A stretch of 64,000 nt of DNA from assembly GCA_013824165.1 (NCBI GenBank), contig PNNH01000015.1, positions 23,664 through 87,663 on the forward strand, in the 5' to 3' direction. Source of the stretch: Methylibium sp. (lineage in GTDB: Bacteria > Pseudomonadota > Gammaproteobacteria > Burkholderiales > Burkholderiaceae_C). Below the pieces are notes generated by a model, which did not search any database, was not told the DNA's origin, and saw only the letters and a list, made by a program, of their open reading frames with translations. Below, piece after piece: positions 33,245-41,428 of this stretch. Within the stretch, counting starts at the first letter, position 1. Each line of letters opens with the position of its first letter. The translations under genes and the position numbers were made by a program.

Positions 33245-34606
33245 TCAACGGGGCGCCGAGGCTTGGGTCAGCAGGGATTCGTCCAGTTTGCCGGCCAGCA
33301 TGGCCAAGCGCAGCTGTTCCATCACCAGGGCGACACGGGCCTGGGCCAGGCCCAGACGCGCCTGCGTGCGCTCATTGTCGGCGTTGAGCTGGTCCAGAAG
33401 GGTCCGGTCGCCTACGCTGCGGCCCAGTTCGGTGGCGTCGGCGCGCAGCCCGCTGGCTTTCAGCGCGGCTTCCAGCGCCAGCAGGCGTTGCTGGCCGACT
33501 TGAAGATTCAGCCAGCTGCTGCGCACCGTCTGTTCAAGCTGCTGCTGCGCCAGTGCCAGCTCGGCCTGCGCCTGCTCTAGCCGCTGCAGGGCTTCGCGCT
33601 CGCGGGCGCTGCGCATGCCGCCGGTGTAGAGCGGCACATTCAGCTGCAGGCCGATCATGCGCTGGCTGCCGGTCTGGGCTGCGCCGGCCGAGAAGGCGCC
33701 GCTGCCGCTGAGGTGCTCACGGCCGGCCTGGGCCACCAGGTCCAGCCGTGGTGCAGCGCGCAGGCCATGCTTGGACGCTTCCTGGCGCGCCATCTCTACG
33801 CCCAGGCGCCGCATCTGCAGCTCGGGGCTCTGGCTGGCGGCTTCGCCTTGCCAGGCTTCGAGCGGCAGCGTGACGGGCGCGAGGCCAGCGGCCGGCAGGC
33901 GAACGGCCAACTGGGCCTCGGGCAGGCCGGTGCTGTCGGCCAGCACGCGGCGCTTGAGCATGAGCTCGGTCTGAGCCATCAGCACTTCGGCGCGCAAGCC
34001 GGCCAGCCGGGCCTGGGCTTCATGGCTGTCCAGAATCGGCGCGGCGCCGAGCTTGAAACGGTCTTGCGCCTCGGTGGCGGCGCGCTCGACGCTGCCCAGC
34101 TGCTGCTCCAGCGCGCGCATGCGCTCGGTCGCCAGCGCCAGCTCGAAGTAGCGCTGCGCGGTCTGCAGCATCAGGCCTTGCTGCGCGGCGCGCCAGGCCT
34201 GATCGGCCAGGTCGGCCGCCACCCCCAGCTGCTGCGCTTGCGCACGGCGCTCGGGGTTGTACAGCGGCTGGCTGGCCTGCAAGGCCCAGCGGCTGCTGGT
34301 GCCGGTGGTGACCGAGGTGTTGAAGTCGGCCCCGCTGATAGTGCCCAGGGCGGGCGCGCTGAACTGCGCGCCGCGGGTCTGGCTCTCCTGCGTGGCTTGG
34401 CCGACGCCGGCCTGCAGCATCAGGCTGGGCCGCCACAGCGCCTGGGCCTGCTCGCGCTTGGGCTCGGCGCCGAGCTGGGCCGCGCGGGCCACAGCCAGCG
34501 CGCGGTCCTGCGTCTGTGCGGCCTGCCAGGCCTGGACGAGATCGAAGGCCTGGGCCGAGGGCAGGGCCGCCAGCGTGGCCAGGGCGAGTAGCGTCTTGCG
34601 CAGCAT
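33245..34606 (-). CDS. TolC-family outer-membrane efflux protein
   Basis: Outer-membrane channel of the tripartite pump, 453 residues from MLRKTLLALATLAALPSAQA (signal peptide). Two OEP repeats of alternating helices and strands are visible: first FDLVQAWQAAQTQDRALAVA, then the second repeat starting with LQMRRLGVEMARQEASKHGL. Conserved NVPLYTGGMRSAREREALQRL marks the second strand/helix junction. It lies downstream of the RND pump and DUF2892 genes and supplies the exit duct for the pump. Confidence 0.9.
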   Translation of the reverse strand: MLRKTLLALATLAALPSAQAFDLVQAWQAAQTQDRALAVARAAQLGAEPKREQAQALWRPSLMLQAGVGQATQESQTRGAQFSAPALGTISGADFNTSVTTGTSSRWALQASQPLYNPERRAQAQQLGVAADLADQAWRAAQQGLMLQTAQRYFELALATERMRALEQQLGSVERAATEAQDRFKLGAAPILDSHEAQARLAGLRAEVLMAQTELMLKRRVLADSTGLPEAQLAVRLPAAGLAPVTLPLEAWQGEAASQSPELQMRRLGVEMARQEASKHGLRAAPRLDLVAQAGREHLSGSGAFSAGAAQTGSQRMIGLQLNVPLYTGGMRSAREREALQRLEQAQAELALAQQQLEQTVRSSWLNLQVGQQRLLALEAALKASGLRADATELGRSVGDRTLLDQLNADNERTQARLGLAQARVALVMEQLRLAMLAGKLDESLLTQASAPR

Positions 34607-34635
34607 GGTGGTCAAGCGATTGCGGGTGGTGAGTC

Positions 34636-34845
34636 TCAGGCGCCGGGCTGGATGCCCAGCTTGCGCAGGATGGTTTCCATCAGGCACCACTTGGTGAGGC
34701 CGCTTTGCAGCAGATTGACGCCGACGAAGGCGGTGAATGCCAGCCACCATTGCGAGACGAAGAGGGGGCTGCCCGGGATGCCCAGGGCCAGCGACAGCAG
34801 GATGAAAGCGCCGGCGACAACGCGCACGATTTGCCAGGTGGTCAT
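34636..34845 (-). CDS. DUF2892 small inner-membrane protein (YgaP C-terminal-like)
   Basis: 69 residues from MTTWQIVRVVAGAFILLSLA with two hydrophobic helices, the second in WWLAFTAFVGVNLLQSGLT, and the DUF2892 tail KWCLMETILRKLGI with a conserved Cys. In E. coli YgaP the same domain is fused behind a rhodanese and forms its membrane anchor. Here the rhodanese is a separate gene of the same operon. The start is five bases after the RND pump stop with AGGAG about 10 bases upstream. Confidence 0.85.
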   Translation of the reverse strand: MTTWQIVRVVAGAFILLSLALGIPGSPLFVSQWWLAFTAFVGVNLLQSGLTKWCLMETILRKLGIQPGA

Positions 34846-34850
34846 GATGA

Positions 34851-37800
34851 TCAAGCTCCTTGTTGAGTTAGGACGGGGCTGGCTTCAGCCGCAGGCGCGT
34901 AACGCTTGCGGTAGGCCATGAAGTAGAGAACCGGGATGACGACCAGGGTCAGCAGCGTGGACACGGCGATGCCGAAGATCAGCGAGATCGCCAGGCCGTT
35001 GAAGATCGGGTCGTCGAGGATGAAGAAGGCGCCCAGCATCGCGGCCAGGCCGGTCAGCAGGATGGGCTGGGCACGCGTGACGGCCGAGTTGACGATCGCC
35101 TCCTTGAAGTCCATGCCCTCGCTGACCTGCAGGTTGATGAAGTCCACCAGCAGGATGGAGTTGCGCACGATGATGCCGGCGAGCGCGATCATGCCGATCA
35201 TGCTGGTGGCGGTGTACTGCGCGCCCAGCAGCGCATGGCCCGGCATCACGCCGACGATGGTCAGTGGGATCGGTGCCATGATGATCAGCGGCGTCAGATA
35301 CGAGCCGAACTGCGCCACCACCAGCAGGTAGATCAGCACCAGGCCGACCGCGTAGGCGGCACCCATGTCACGGAAGGTCTCGTAGGTGACCTGCCACTCG
35401 CCGTCCCACTTGATGGCGTAGTCGCGCAGCGCATCGGTCGGCTGGCTGATGAAGGCTTCCTGCAGCGTGCCGCCACCGGGCGTGGCGATCTTGGCAATCT
35501 CGCCGCGCATCGAGAACATGCCGTAGAGCGGGCTGTCCAGCTTGCCGGCCATGTCGGCCACAACGTAGTTCACCGGCAGCAGGTCTTTGTGGAACACCGG
35601 CTGCTCGCGCTCGGTATCGCTGATGCTGACCAGTTCGCGGATCGGCACTAGCTTGCCTTGCGCGCTGCGCACGGTCAGCGCCAGCAGCGCGTCCAGATCG
35701 CCATGCAGCTCGGGCGGCAGCTGCAGTGTGGCGGCAGCCGGGTACTTGCTCTGGTCGTGCAGATAGGCAGTGGCCTCGCCGGCCAGGCCGGCGCGCAGCG
35801 TGGTGACGATCGCCTGCTGCGGCACGCCCAGCATGGCGGCCTTGCTGCGGTCGACGATCAGAAGCTTCTTGGGCGCGGCGACGATGCTGGAGTCATCGGT
35901 GTCGACGATGCCCTCCTGCGCCTCGAACACCTTGCGCACCGCCAGCGCCACCTGGCGCCGGCCCTCGGCCTCGGGGCCGTAGATCTCGGCCACGATGGGT
36001 GAGAGCACCGGCGGGCCTGGCGGTACTTCCACCACCTTCACATTGGCGCCATGGCGCCGGCCGATCTCCTGCAGCGCCGGGCGCACGCGGGTGGCGATGG
36101 CATGGCTCTGCGCCTTGCGGTGGGTCTTGTCCACCAGATTGACCTGGATGTCGCCCACCTCGCCGCCGGCGCGCAGGTAGTACTGGCGCACCAGGCCGTT
36201 GAAGTTGATCGGCGCAGCGGTGCCGGCATAGGCCTGGTAGTCCTTCACCTCGGGCACGCCAGACAGATGCGCGCCCAGCTCACGCAGCACGGCGGCAGTG
36301 CGCTCTACGGGCGTGCCGGCGGGCATGTCGACGATGACCTGGAACTCCGACTTGTTGTCGAAGGGCAGCATCTTCAGCAGCACCAGACCGGTGGCCGGCA
36401 GGGCCAGCGAGAAGGCGATCAGCACCATCACGCCCAAGCCCAGCAGGCCGCGGTTGCGGCCGCCGCGCTTGTCGTCCAGCAGCGGGCCGAACACGCGCTG
36501 CGCCAGCGGCGCCAGCTTGGCAGCCAGGCCATGCGGCTTGGCATTGTGGTCGGCGGGCAGGGCCTTCATCCACAAGCGGGCCAGCCAGGGTGTCACGACG
36601 AAGGCGATGATCAGCGACAGCAGCATGCCCATCGAGGCATTGATGGGGATCGGGCTCATATAGGGGCCCATCAGGCCCGACACGAAGGCCATCGGCAGCA
36701 GCGCCGCGATCACGGTGAAGGTGGCCAGGATGGTGGGGCCGCCGACCTCGTCCACCGCGCCGGGAATCAGCTGTGCCAGCGTCTTGCCCGGGTGCAGGGC
36801 CTGGTGGCGGTGGATGTTCTCCACCACCACGATGGCGTCATCCACCAGGATGCCGATCGAGAAGATCAATGCGAACAGCGAGACGCGGTTGAGCGTGAAG
36901 CCCCAGGCCCAGGAGGCGAACAGCGTCACCGTCAGCGTCAGGATCACCGCGGTGCCGACGATGGCGGCCTCGCGACGGCCCAGCGCGATGAAGACCAGGG
37001 CCACCACCGAGGCGGTGGCGAACAGCAGCTTCTGGATCAGCTTCTTGGCCTTGTCGTCGGCGGTGGCGCCGTAGTTGCGCGTCTCCACCACCTGGACATC
37101 GGCCGGGATCACGCTGTTGCGCAGCTGCGCCACGCGCTGCGTCAGCGCATTGGCCACATCGATGGCGTTCTCGCCGGGCTTCTTGGTGATGGCGATGGTG
37201 ACGGCCGGGAACTCGCCCGCCGTCTGTCCGTCGCGGGCCGAAACGCCATGCCAGACATAGCGCTGGGCGGGCAGGGCGCCATCGCGCACCTGGGCCACGT
37301 CACGCAGGAAGATCGGCCTGCCGGCGCGCACGCCCACCACCAGTTCGGCCACTTCGTCTGCGTCGCGCAGGAAGGGGCCGGCTTCGATCTCGACGGCCTT
37401 GTTGCCGACCAGAAGCTCGCCCACCGGCAGGCCCAGATTGGCCGCACCCAGGGTCTGGCGCAGATCGCTCACGGTGACGCCGACGGCAGCCATGCGGTTG
37501 GGGTCGAGCTCGACCATCACCGCGCGGCCCGGGCCGCCGATGCTGTAGACCTCTCGGGTGCCGGGCACGCGCTTGAGCTCGGCCTCGATGCTGTGCGCCA
37601 CACGCTCGATCTCGTAGGCGCCGGTCTCGGCGGTCTGGCCGTGCAGAGTCAGGCTGACGATGGGCACATCGTCAATGCCCTTCGGCTTGATGATGGGCTC
37701 CAGCACGCCCAGATTGCGGGGCAGCCAGTCGCTGTTGGTGCGGATGGTGTCGTGCAGGCGCACCAGGGCCTCGGTGCGGGGCACGCCGACCTTGTACTGC

Positions 37801-38123
37801 ACGGTGATCACCGCGATGCCGGGCCGGGTGACCGACATCACATGCTCGACGCCTGTGATCTGTGACAGCACCTGTTCGGCCGGCGTGGTGACCATCGTTT
37901 CCACGTCCTTGACGCTGGCGCCCGGGAAGGGGATCAGCACATTGGCCATGGTCACATTGATCTGCGGCTCTTCCTCGCGCGGCGTCACCATTACCGCGAA
38001 GATGCCCAGCAGCAGCGCCACCAGGGCCAGCAGCGGCGTGATCTGCGCGCTCTGGAAGAAGGCGGCGATGCGGCCGGAGATGCCCATGGCCGGCGCTTCG
38101 GTCTTGATCGGGTCTTGGCTCAT
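34851..38123 (-). CDS. RND-family efflux pump inner-membrane transporter
   Basis: Proton-driven AcrB-like pump, 1090 residues. N-terminal helix ITPLLALVALLLGIFAVMVT is followed by the porter domain (IPFPGASVKDVETMVTTPAE and QITGVEHVMSVTRPG). The proton-relay region in TM4 carries GILVDDAIVVVENIHRHQAL with the Asp-Asp pair. The second half repeats the fold (LGAQYTATSMIGMIALAGII and SILLVDFINLQVSEG). It belongs to the group with MTPREEEPQI-type periplasmic starts seen in ArsR-linked pumps. Eight bp separate it from the adaptor gene. Substrate unknown; the operon's rhodanese, DUF2892 and SLAC1 partners point to sulfur or metal/metalloid stress. Confidence 0.93.
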   Translation of the reverse strand: MSQDPIKTEAPAMGISGRIAAFFQSAQITPLLALVALLLGIFAVMVTPREEEPQINVTMANVLIPFPGASVKDVETMVTTPAEQVLSQITGVEHVMSVTRPGIAVITVQYKVGVPRTEALVRLHDTIRTNSDWLPRNLGVLEPIIKPKGIDDVPIVSLTLHGQTAETGAYEIERVAHSIEAELKRVPGTREVYSIGGPGRAVMVELDPNRMAAVGVTVSDLRQTLGAANLGLPVGELLVGNKAVEIEAGPFLRDADEVAELVVGVRAGRPIFLRDVAQVRDGALPAQRYVWHGVSARDGQTAGEFPAVTIAITKKPGENAIDVANALTQRVAQLRNSVIPADVQVVETRNYGATADDKAKKLIQKLLFATASVVALVFIALGRREAAIVGTAVILTLTVTLFASWAWGFTLNRVSLFALIFSIGILVDDAIVVVENIHRHQALHPGKTLAQLIPGAVDEVGGPTILATFTVIAALLPMAFVSGLMGPYMSPIPINASMGMLLSLIIAFVVTPWLARLWMKALPADHNAKPHGLAAKLAPLAQRVFGPLLDDKRGGRNRGLLGLGVMVLIAFSLALPATGLVLLKMLPFDNKSEFQVIVDMPAGTPVERTAAVLRELGAHLSGVPEVKDYQAYAGTAAPINFNGLVRQYYLRAGGEVGDIQVNLVDKTHRKAQSHAIATRVRPALQEIGRRHGANVKVVEVPPGPPVLSPIVAEIYGPEAEGRRQVALAVRKVFEAQEGIVDTDDSSIVAAPKKLLIVDRSKAAMLGVPQQAIVTTLRAGLAGEATAYLHDQSKYPAAATLQLPPELHGDLDALLALTVRSAQGKLVPIRELVSISDTEREQPVFHKDLLPVNYVVADMAGKLDSPLYGMFSMRGEIAKIATPGGGTLQEAFISQPTDALRDYAIKWDGEWQVTYETFRDMGAAYAVGLVLIYLLVVAQFGSYLTPLIIMAPIPLTIVGVMPGHALLGAQYTATSMIGMIALAGIIVRNSILLVDFINLQVSEGMDFKEAIVNSAVTRAQPILLTGLAAMLGAFFILDDPIFNGLAISLIFGIAVSTLLTLVVIPVLYFMAYRKRYAPAAEASPVLTQQGA

Positions 38124-38131
38124 GGCGGTCC

Positions 38132-39175
38132 TCAGCGCTGGCGGGCGGCGGCTTGGGGGTCCAGGGCGATCTTCTCGCCGGCAGACAGGCCGCTCAGGAT
38201 CTCGACCGAGTCGCCTTCTGCGCGGCCGGTGCGCACCTGGCGCAGCAGCGGCTGGCCCTTGGCATCAATCACATAGACCGCGCTCAGCTCGGCGCGGCGC
38301 AGTACCGCCTTGGCTGGCACCATCAGGCGCTGGCCGGCCGCGCCGTCGCGGCCTGCAGCGGCGGGCAACCACAGCCGTGCGAACAAGCCGGGTGCGGCGC
38401 CGGCAAAGCCGGCCGGCAGCTCGGCGCGGATCTGCGCCGTGTGGGTCGCGGCATCGACCGTGGGCAGCAGCTGCACGCGGCTGGCTTGCGGCCAGCGCTG
38501 GGCTTCCGGCAGGCCGGGCAGCTCGATCCGGACAGCGGGCTTGACGCCCAGCATGCCGGTGACGCTCTGCGGCACGGCCGCGCTGACCCGCAGCTGGCTG
38601 GGGTCATAGATGGTCAGCAAGGGGCGGCCGGGCATCGCCATATCGCCCAGCGAAACCGGCACTTCGGCCACCACGCCGGCATAGGGTGCGCGCACCAGAT
38701 GGAAGCCGCTTTGCGTGCGCGCGGCGCCGGCCTGGGCCAGCTGAGCCGCAGCCTGGGCCTGCGTGGCCTTGAACTGCGATTCGGCCCGCTCCAGCGCTGC
38801 CTGGCTGATGTATTGCTTGCTGAAAAGCTGCTTCTGGCGCTCGTACTCCTTGGCGGCCGCATCCAGCTGGGCGCGGGCCGCAGCCACCTGGGCGTCGCTG
38901 GCGGCGGCATTCTGCTCGGCGGCGCGGGCGTCTAGGCGCATCAGCAACTGGCCGGCCTTGACCTGATCGCCCGCCTTGACGTCGATCTGCACTACCGCGC
39001 CGGGCACCTGGGCGGCGATCACCGTCTGGCGTACCGCTTCGACCACAGCGTCGAAGCCGGCACTTTGCTGCGTGGACGCGGCCTGCACGGTGACCGTGCC
39101 GAGTGCGGCGGCCTGGGCGCCGCCGAAGGCACAGGCCAGGGCCAGGCTCAGGCTGAGAAGGGTGTTCTTGCGCAT
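38132..39175 (-). CDS. RND efflux periplasmic adaptor subunit (HlyD/MFP type)
   Basis: Membrane-fusion protein, 347 residues from MRKNTLLSLSLALACAFGG with signal peptide cleaved near AQAA. A lipoyl-like half motif PGAVVQIDVKAGDQVKAGQL is followed by a long alpha hairpin (about residues 85-160) and the second half motif VRAPYAGVVAEVPVSLGDMA. The beta-barrel and membrane-proximal domains follow. It is the first gene of the six-gene efflux operon and is divergent from the ArsR regulator with a near-perfect palindrome between them. Confidence 0.92.
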   Translation of the reverse strand: MRKNTLLSLSLALACAFGGAQAAALGTVTVQAASTQQSAGFDAVVEAVRQTVIAAQVPGAVVQIDVKAGDQVKAGQLLMRLDARAAEQNAAASDAQVAAARAQLDAAAKEYERQKQLFSKQYISQAALERAESQFKATQAQAAAQLAQAGAARTQSGFHLVRAPYAGVVAEVPVSLGDMAMPGRPLLTIYDPSQLRVSAAVPQSVTGMLGVKPAVRIELPGLPEAQRWPQASRVQLLPTVDAATHTAQIRAELPAGFAGAAPGLFARLWLPAAAGRDGAAGQRLMVPAKAVLRRAELSAVYVIDAKGQPLLRQVRTGRAEGDSVEILSGLSAGEKIALDPQAAARQR

Positions 39176-39281
39176 AAGGACTCTCTTGGAGACTTTCGCT
39201 GGTGCCGGCCACGAGATCGGGCGAAATCGGGCTGGCGGTTTCAAGTTCAATGCTTTATTATTTGAGCATGTAGTTAAATAG

Positions 39282-39297
39282 TCAAGTAGCTGCTTGA
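39282..39297. promoter_or_regulatory. Probable ArsR operator between adaptor and arsR-type genes
   Basis: TCAAGTAGCTGCTTGA is a 16-bp palindrome broken at one symmetric pair. It lies in an unusually AT-rich 150-bp divergent gap, 36 bp upstream of the regulator ATG and about 107 bp upstream of the adaptor ATG. Its position suits repression of both transcripts by the ArsR-family protein. Confidence 0.65.
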
Positions 39298-39332
39298 TCA
39301 ATCAGCACAAAGCTTGTGAGGGCATAGCGATA

Positions 39333-39731
39333 ATGAAGTCCGATCCCGTCCCCGCATGCACGCGCATGAATCATCTTCCTCCCGAGGCGCTTGAGCGCGT
39401 CGCCGCCTACTTTCAGGCCCTGTCTGAGCCGACCCGGTTGCAGATCCTCAATCTGCTGCGCGAGCGCGAGCTCAATGTCGGCGAGTTGGCGGAGTTGTGC
39501 GGTTTTACCGCGGCCAACGTCTCGCGTCACCTGACGCTGCTGACGCGTCACGGCCTGGTGGCGCGGGAAAGCCGCGGCACGGCGGCCTATTACCGCATCG
39601 CCGATCCGTCGATCTACGAGTTGTGCGATCTGGTGTGCGGCAATGTGGCGCGCCAGTTCGAGAGCACGGCGCGCATGCAGGCGGCCTTTGCGCCGTCAGC
39701 GCCCGTCAAGGCGCGCAAGCGCGCGGCCTGA
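39333..39731 (+). CDS. ArsR-family regulator of the efflux operon
   Basis: Winged-helix repressor, 132 residues. The ATG at 39333 has GAGGG about 10 bases upstream; an internal ATG at 39366 is the alternative. The DNA-binding region is LQILNLLRERELNVGELAEL followed by CGFTAANVSRHLTLLTRHGL and the wing ARESRGTAAYYRIAD. Cys occur near the N-terminus (PACTR), in the third helix (ELCGF) and twice near the C-terminus (LCDLVCGNV). These are candidates for metal or persulfide sensing. The pattern matches neither the ELCVCDL metal site nor the BigR Cys spacing closely. It diverges from the pump operon it probably represses. Confidence 0.88.
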   Translation: MKSDPVPACTRMNHLPPEALERVAAYFQALSEPTRLQILNLLRERELNVGELAELCGFTAANVSRHLTLLTRHGLVARESRGTAAYYRIADPSIYELCDLVCGNVARQFESTARMQAAFAPSAPVKARKRAA

Positions 39732-39758
39732 GCCCAGGCCGGCCCCGCTTGATCCGCT

Positions 39759-40424
39759 TCAGCGGCAGTTGCCGGACTGGCCCGCGGGCGCGGGCGGGCA
39801 GGGCTGCGGGCGCGGTCCATGGGCCCGGTCTTGTTCGTGCTTGAGGCGTTGGCCCAGGCGCTCTTCCGCCCGGCGTTGCTGGGCGATGCGCTCGCCCTCC
39901 TGCGGATCGGCGGCGCTGTGCATGCCTTCGGCGCGCAGCCGCGCCTCAGCTGCACCCCTGAGATTGCTTTGGGCCGCCTGGGCTTCGCGGCTGATGGCCC
40001 AGTCGGCGGCGGTGTAGCGGCCCTGGCCCTTGCGGCACTGGCGCGCGCGGCGGATCTCGTCGCGCATGAAGGCCACCTCTTTGTCGCCCATGGTTGTCGA
40101 GCTGGCGCGGGTTTCCATATGGCGCAGTTCCTGGTCGCCCGGGCAGTCGTTGACCGGCGCTGCTACCGCCGGCTCAGCCGGTGCCGGCCGCTCGGTGCCG
40201 GCTGTCGCGGCCGGCAGCCGGGGCACCTCGATCGCGTTGCCACGCAAGCTGCGCTCTTCCATCTGGCTGCCCTTGCCCGGGCAGGGGCGGTCAGAGAACA
40301 CGGTGCTGCCATCCTGCGCCGTGCAGCGCCAGACCTGGGCCCGGGCTTCGCCAAGGCATCCGGCGATGCTGATGAGGCACGCCGCGCCGACGATCAGGCG
40401 CTGTCGCATCAAAGGCTTGGGCAT
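39759..40424 (-). CDS. DUF4124-domain exported protein
   Basis: 221-residue periplasmic protein, common as a family in Burkholderiales but without known function. After a signal peptide (MPKPLMRQRLIVGAACLIS...EARA) the DUF4124 motif QVWRCTAQDGSTVFSDRPCP is seen, with two Cys. The rest is charged and helical, with two Cys in CPGDQELRHM and ARQCRKGQGRY that fit an AEIR/exchange-resistant pattern of small secreted proteins. It ends in a Pro-rich tail with GNCR. GAGGAAG precedes the ATG. Convergent with the ArsR gene. Confidence 0.8.
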   Translation of the reverse strand: MPKPLMRQRLIVGAACLISIAGCLGEARAQVWRCTAQDGSTVFSDRPCPGKGSQMEERSLRGNAIEVPRLPAATAGTERPAPAEPAVAAPVNDCPGDQELRHMETRASSTTMGDKEVAFMRDEIRRARQCRKGQGRYTAADWAISREAQAAQSNLRGAAEARLRAEGMHSAADPQEGERIAQQRRAEERLGQRLKHEQDRAHGPRPQPCPPAPAGQSGNCR

Positions 40425-40584
40425 GGTCTTCTTCCTCAAACAGGGCGGGACATGATGCAACGCACGGGGCGGCGGCCGCGCTGACAGCGCCGCTTGGCAG
40501 ATCCACCGATGGAGGGATCGCTGCAGCCTAGTACGATCCGAGGCCACTGGCTCCTTCGAGCTGATTCCGCTTGGTGCCCCGCTC

Positions 40585-41367
40585 ATGACACAGACTGCCT
40601 ACTGCGCCTTTCCCAACACCTTGCGTCAGCGCCTGATCCGGGGCGAGCGCCTGATCGGCTGCTGGTGCTCGCTGGCCAATCCGATCAGCACCGAGGTGCT
40701 GGGCGTGGCCGGTTTCGACTGGCTGCTGCTCGATGGCGAGCATGCGCCCAATGATGTGCTGAGCTTCGTGCCGCAGCTGATGGCGCTGAAGGACAGTGCC
40801 AGCGCGCCCGTGGTGCGTCCGTCGACCAACAGCACGGTGGAGATCAAGCGGCTGCTGGATGCGGGTTTCTACAACCTGCTGGTGCCCTTCATCGAAAGCG
40901 CCGAGGAAGCGCGGCGCGCGGTGGCCGCCACGCGCTACCCGCCGCAGGGTGTGCGCGGCGTGTCGGTGGCGCAGCGCAGCAACCGCTATGGCACGCTGCC
41001 GGGCTACTTCCAGGGCATCAACGAGCAGATCAGTGTGATCGTGCAGATCGAGAGCCGGGTTGGCGTGGCGGCGGTGGCGGAGATTGCCGCGGTCGATGGG
41101 GTCGATGCAGTCTTCATCGGCCCGTCCGATCTGGCCGCGGGCTACGGCCACCTGGGCCATGCCCAGCATCCCGAGGTGCAGGCCGCGATGGCCGAGGTCT
41201 TTGCCGCAGTGCGCGCCGCCGGCAAGGCGATCGGCATCCTGGCGCCGGTGGAGGCGGATGCGCGCCGCTATATGGAAATGGGTGCCACCTTCGTCGCGGT
41301 CGGCAGCGACCTGGGCGTCTTCCGCAGCGCCACGCAGGCGCTGTGCGACAAGTTCAAGAGCGCCTGA
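40585..41367 (+). CDS. HpcH/HpaI-family class II aldolase (GarL-like)
   Basis: Metal-dependent pyruvate aldolase, 260 residues. It has [34 protein letters not shown] (catalytic His and conserved acidic residues), the Arg-containing [30 protein letters not shown] and [16 protein letters not shown]. Closest in style to 2-dehydro-3-deoxyglucarate aldolase, which gives pyruvate plus tartronate semialdehyde. The next gene encodes a glycerate 2-kinase, consistent with a tartronate-semialdehyde/glycerate route. 4-hydroxy-2-oxoheptanedioate aldolase is the alternative. Confidence 0.87.
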   Translation: MTQTAYCAFPNTLRQRLIRGERLIGCWCSLANPISTEVLGVAGFDWLLLDGEHAPNDVLSFVPQLMALKDSASAPVVRPSTNSTVEIKRLLDAGFYNLLVPFIESAEEARRAVAATRYPPQGVRGVSVAQRSNRYGTLPGYFQGINEQISVIVQIESRVGVAAVAEIAAVDGVDAVFIGPSDLAAGYGHLGHAQHPEVQAAMAEVFAAVRAAGKAIGILAPVEADARRYMEMGATFVAVGSDLGVFRSATQALCDKFKSA

Positions 41368-41428
41368 TGCTGGCCCCGGGCCGCGACGGGCGGCCGGTGG
41401 GGCGCGCGGCCTTCGTATCATCGCCGTC

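Noticed and set aside
39282..39297. Reading the ArsR regulator from an upstream ATG inside the palindromic region
   Set aside because: That start would overlap the probable operator and lacks a ribosome site; the ATG at 39333 has GAGGG upstream.
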